Shown: piece after piece, positions 60,557-64,000 of the stretch | Layout: each line of letters begins with the position of its first letter | How positions within the stretch are numbered: position 1 is the stretch's first letter | Assembly: GCA_000711775.1 (NCBI GenBank) | Contig: ARYC01001458.1 | Location: forward strand, 1 to 64,000 | Direction: 5' to 3' | DNA: 64,000 bases | Source of the DNA: Oxytricha trifallax | Taxonomy: Eukaryota; Ciliophora; Spirotrichea; Sporadotrichida; Oxytrichidae | Made by a program: the position numbers and the translations under genes | The notes under the pieces: model-generated | The model's input: the letters and a program-made list of their open reading frames with translations, nothing else | Told to the model about the DNA's origin: nothing | Databases searched by the model: none

Positions 60557-61140
60557 GAAAGTTAATTGCTAGGTGGTACTAACCACTTGGGACTTTCTGA
60601 TAGAGCTTTCTACTACACTAAGGCCTATCGAGGACAGGTTGGGGGTTGTTGGGCGCAACGCATGAGGGACCAGTCGGCGAGGTTCAATCTGTCAGCGTAC
60701 AGTCTTCGTGAGTTGTATCCTAAGATTTCCCTGCATTAGATGAGTCTACTGGCTTGAGTTCAGTTTCCTAGGTAATAGGGAGCAGGATGAAGGTACGCTC
60801 TGCCTTCGAAAGTGAGAAGACGAAAACCATTGAAGCCAACGATAAGGATTTTTCTCCCACACCGGGTTAGGGTGCTGAAGCTACCACAGCGAAATGACAG
60901 GGATTACGTTTCCCAGAAGCGGTGGGACCGGTAAGCGTTTTTCTCCATCTTCTGTTAATCTAGTTGGATCTCACGAGCTCTGTCCCTCAGGTACAATCTG
61001 GGGTGACATCTTGATTTTGGGAGAAGACTAGGTAATATCAAGAATGGTTTTTTTCGGAGTTTTCTACTTTTTGATTGCCACGTCACGGAATTTGCCACGT
61101 CAACTTACTCAGATACGTCTACGTCACGACTAAGATTAAC
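60557..61140. ncRNA. Large G+C-rich island, possible structured RNA
   Basis: Nearly 600 bases close to half G+C, the longest such block outside the helicase gene. The plus strand has many TGA in every frame. It begins with a perfect hairpin GTGGTACTAACCAC (60573). It contains TTGCTAGGTGG (60567) and GGTTCAATC (60681), weak matches to polymerase III A and B boxes, and a T7 run follows at 61048. Downstream lie GCCACGTCA repeats (61077 and 61094). Two minus-strand frames are long, one of about 130 codons without TGA, but both are Ser/Arg/Pro rich and lack motifs. RNase P, SRP, rRNA and group I intron cores were looked for by eye and not found. Confidence 0.35.
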
Positions 61141-64000
61141 TGTTTAATTTTAGTATTAAACAGTGATATGTTAAATTTATTTGATTTTAATCATTAAACA
61201 CATATATACAAAGTAATCTAATATATAACCATATTTAAGGGATTTCTTTTTATTTCTTTAAAATAAACGAAATTTATTTTATTATTATTTGATCAAATTA
61301 AATACTTATAATTAATACCATATTTTTAACAATAATAAACACTTTATTTTGTAATAGGATTAATCTGTGATGATACAATTTTAAGAATAATAAAATTAGA
61401 AAAATTTGAGCATAAATTAAATTAGTATATTTTTCCTTAAAAAATTTAAAATAAAACATATATTGAATATAAATTAATTTTTAAAAAAATATCCGTTTTC
61501 TTATAAACTTTTATTTTTAATAAATAAATTATTCTATTCTTATGCATTTCGATTGGGATTGTAAGTTTTACAATGACTATTCTTAAATTAATAAAATTTA
61601 AATAAAAAATATATAAATATACCAAGTTTTATGATGATAATAATATAAAACTAAAGAAAAATATTCGAAAACTCAATGAAATAAATTATTAATTTAATAA
61701 TTAATACTTGGTAATATTTTTATTCTTTATTAGTATTATATATTGATACATTTTAAAGAACTTTGCTTCTATGTCTTTAGTACTATTCATCAATCTTTAT
61801 GGATATTTATGGTAGTATACTCCTAATTCAAATAAATTTTTCTTTATAGAAAAATGTCAATTTGACTCTTATTATATTTTTAAAAATTATATACTTTCAT
61901 TTTTATTAATTATATTTTTTTAGAAGAAAATTAAAATAAACAGGATAATTATTTAATCATTTATTTTAATTTTTGTCTTCCAAATCGAATAAAAGAAAAA
62001 TTTGGAAGACAAAAATTAAAATAATATACAAGAAATATATTTACAAGGTGATCATTAAAAAAATAATGGAAAAAAAGTTTAGTTATTATATTTTTAAATA
62101 AATAAAAATATTCAATAATATTATGAAAAATAAAAACAGCTATAACGAAGATTGGCTTTAACTCTTAATAGATCATCAAAATGAAAATCTATTATTTAGA
62201 TAAATATTACTATTCTTTATACTTTGATATAACAAATGAAATAATACTATTATTATTTTTAATAGCAATGAGCTTTAAAAATTTAATTGAACAAATTATC
62301 ATAAAAAATATCGAATTATTCTTAATTACAATTATACTTTTATTTTTTTATTAATCATTAATTTTGAATTTGTTACAAAATCAATTACTATAATATATTG
62401 TGGATATTTTTGATTATCTAATCCAGGTTCGCTTAAACATAAGTGGTTTATTTATTATTGAGTTATTAAAAAATTAATATTAAAAAAATAAATAAGCAAA
62501 ATCACTCTATTTATTTATATTGAATCAATTTTATATAATTTAGATCTCTATAAATTATAAATATAGTTTAGTAGTTTTATTACAGACTTATTTTCTTATT
62601 TAAAATAGATAATTTAAAAAATATATATGGTATTGGAATTAAATTATGAGGCAATTTTTAAAATAGTTATTAAATAATAAGTAATTAAATTTTTAACAAC
62701 TTAATGAATTTTCATCAAAGTTATAATTAATTAATTTATTATGTCTTAAAATCTTAAGATTAATACAAAATATTAATAAACCTTTTTTAATTTAGATCAT
62801 ATATTATTTAGAAAATATAAAAAAGCTTGAATTTGCAAATAAACGTTATAAATATTAATGCATTACTAAGTTGAAATGAATTATAAATAATAATGATAAA
62901 ACCTCCCTATCATTTCTTGAACTTTAAATCTTATTTATATAAAAATAAGTAAATATATGTTTATTATTAAATTAAGTTCTAAAAAAAACTTTTTCTCCTC
63001 ATTATAAAACTAGCGTAAAAAAAAATATTTATGCATAAATAAATAGTATGATTATCCATTTTACTAATCATAAATAATGCCATTTAAAGGCTGACAATTT
63101 TCATTTACAAATCTTACATACTTATTCTTATATAATACATTACTAATTATTCTTCACAAAAAAATTATAATTAAAAATATTTAAATGCTCAAAAGAATGA
63201 TTCTAAAAATAAAATAATTTTTAGCTTCGTTTTATAAATAATCTATTGAGCTATATATAAAGTTATCTAATTAATGACAGTTTATATAAATATTAGTTCA
63301 AATTTTTTTAAGAATATTTTTCACGATTATTTTCTAATTTATCTATAATAATAATATATAGAAATAATTGTGTAAGATGTGGAAGAAGACAGCCTAAATA
63401 TAAAATATAATGTTTATTATAAATGAATAAAATTAATTTATAAATCTTTCTTAATCTATTTTATTTTTATAATTATCTATAATTAAAAATATAATTTAAT
63501 TTAAATATAAAAATATTAATAATTATATTTTAATTAATTTTGCTAAATCACTTAAACAAATGAAAAAATAAAATCACTTTGAATGGCTTCTTTGAAACAA
63601 TAGTTTTCAAGTTAATTATATATAAGTTTTTATAAAAGAATATTATTTAATCATAAAATTATAATTGAAAAAAGAGATATAGTATATAATAATTGCAAAT
63701 ATATGTTCACTTCTTGATTAAATAATTTAAGAAAAGTAAAATAAATGAGTGAAGGTAAAGTTCCTAAGAAATGAAAGCTAAAGAATTAAGTATGTAAAAT
63801 TATATAAAATTAAAATCTATAATATAAAATTTATTTAAAAAATAGGATTGACGTTAGGTGGTTGTTGAGGAAATATACTTAATAATTAATAAATCAAAAT
63901 ACGAATACTAGAAAAAGTGAAGAAAATGTTTCATATATAACATTATGATTAATCAATCAAAGGAGGTCATTAATTACAATATTCTTAACTATATCATAAC
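61141..64000. other. A+T-rich stretch to the end of the window
   Basis: No coding patch was recognised. The only structure is the hairpin at 61961-62024. Slightly richer words at 61750-61830, 62420-62455 and 63850-63875 have no supported frame. Confidence 0.5.
61961..62024. repeat. Perfect 25 bp inverted repeat (hairpin)
   Basis: TTATTTTAATTTTTGTCTTC followed by CAAAT is inverted exactly at 62000-62024 around a 14-base loop. It contains the non-A/T core GTCTTCC/GGAAGAC. It could be a tiny element remnant, a terminator-like hairpin or a small-RNA precursor; nothing around it decides. Confidence 0.6.

Noticed and set aside
60840..60960. Large-subunit rRNA, RNase P, SRP RNA or group I intron core
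   Set aside because: Short words look similar (for example CCACAGCGAAATGACAGGGA) but no conserved core could be followed in order.
1..64000. Tetrahymena or Paramecium origin
   Set aside because: The code would fit, but the G4T4 terminus plus zinc-finger/kinase TBE gene point to hypotrichs, and no C4A2 repeats were seen.
1..64000. CRISPR array, bacterial operons or ribosome binding sites
   Set aside because: No regularly spaced direct repeats and no prokaryotic gene arrangement; sense TAA/TAG codons exclude bacterial genes.

Overview
The window looks like micronuclear (germline) DNA of a hypotrich ciliate of the Oxytricha/Stylonychia/Tetmemena type. Four things point there. Protein-like reading frames use TAA and TAG freely as sense codons, fitting glutamine, and stop at TGA. 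Bases 1-1828 are the right end of a TBE (telomere-bearing element) transposon: they carry a zinc-finger plus kinase gene of the TBE 57 kDa type, a terminal G4T4G4T4G, and an ATT next to it that fits the ANT target site. The rest is extremely A+T rich (about four fifths by eye). It is full of inverted-repeat elements and decayed dispersed repeats, with only scattered short richer coding patches. No complete, intact cellular gene was found. TGA is rare in such A+T-rich DNA, so open frames of about 60 codons arise by chance. Coding calls here therefore rest on local composition, paralogues or domain motifs, not on frame length alone. || Layout: 1-1828 TBE end; 1831-2776 a G+C-rich superfamily 3 (Rep-type) helicase gene cut by that TBE; 3572-4524 a palindromic element; 6090-12650 a run of minus-strand coding patches mixed with two dispersed gene-bearing repeats; 13118-13518 a MITE; 16222-17032 a near-perfect palindrome with coding-like arms; 17230-17430 a richer island; 19140-20460 the second copy of one repeat; 21195-22040 an inverted-repeat element enclosing a gene fragment; 22500-30870 further repeat copies plus a 1.3 kb inverted-repeat element around an intron-bearing Cys-rich gene; 34281-35718 a palindrome with telomere-like ends; 37330-50500 three more copies of a B-box-like gene repeat, a MITE and a SINE-like island; 50819-52740 an inverted-repeat element encoding a decayed Rep-type helicase; 54019-60430 coding-like patches and MITEs; 60557-61140 a G+C-rich island; then A+T-rich DNA to the end. 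|| The most interesting system is the Rep-type element. The 1.9 kb copy at 50819-52740 has about 280 bp inverted repeats, iteron-like GTGCA motifs inside both repeats, and a superfamily 3 helicase with Walker A, Walker B and TTN motifs. The element at 21195-22040 has the same 20-base iteron at the matching place in its arms, but carries a cellular-looking coding fragment instead of the helicase. A second, G+C-rich helicase relative at 1831-2776 was hit by the TBE. Together these suggest an autonomous/non-autonomous family moved by a Rep-like protein in a ciliate germline. Most reading frames of these elements carry frameshifts or internal TGA, so the copies here are probably dead.
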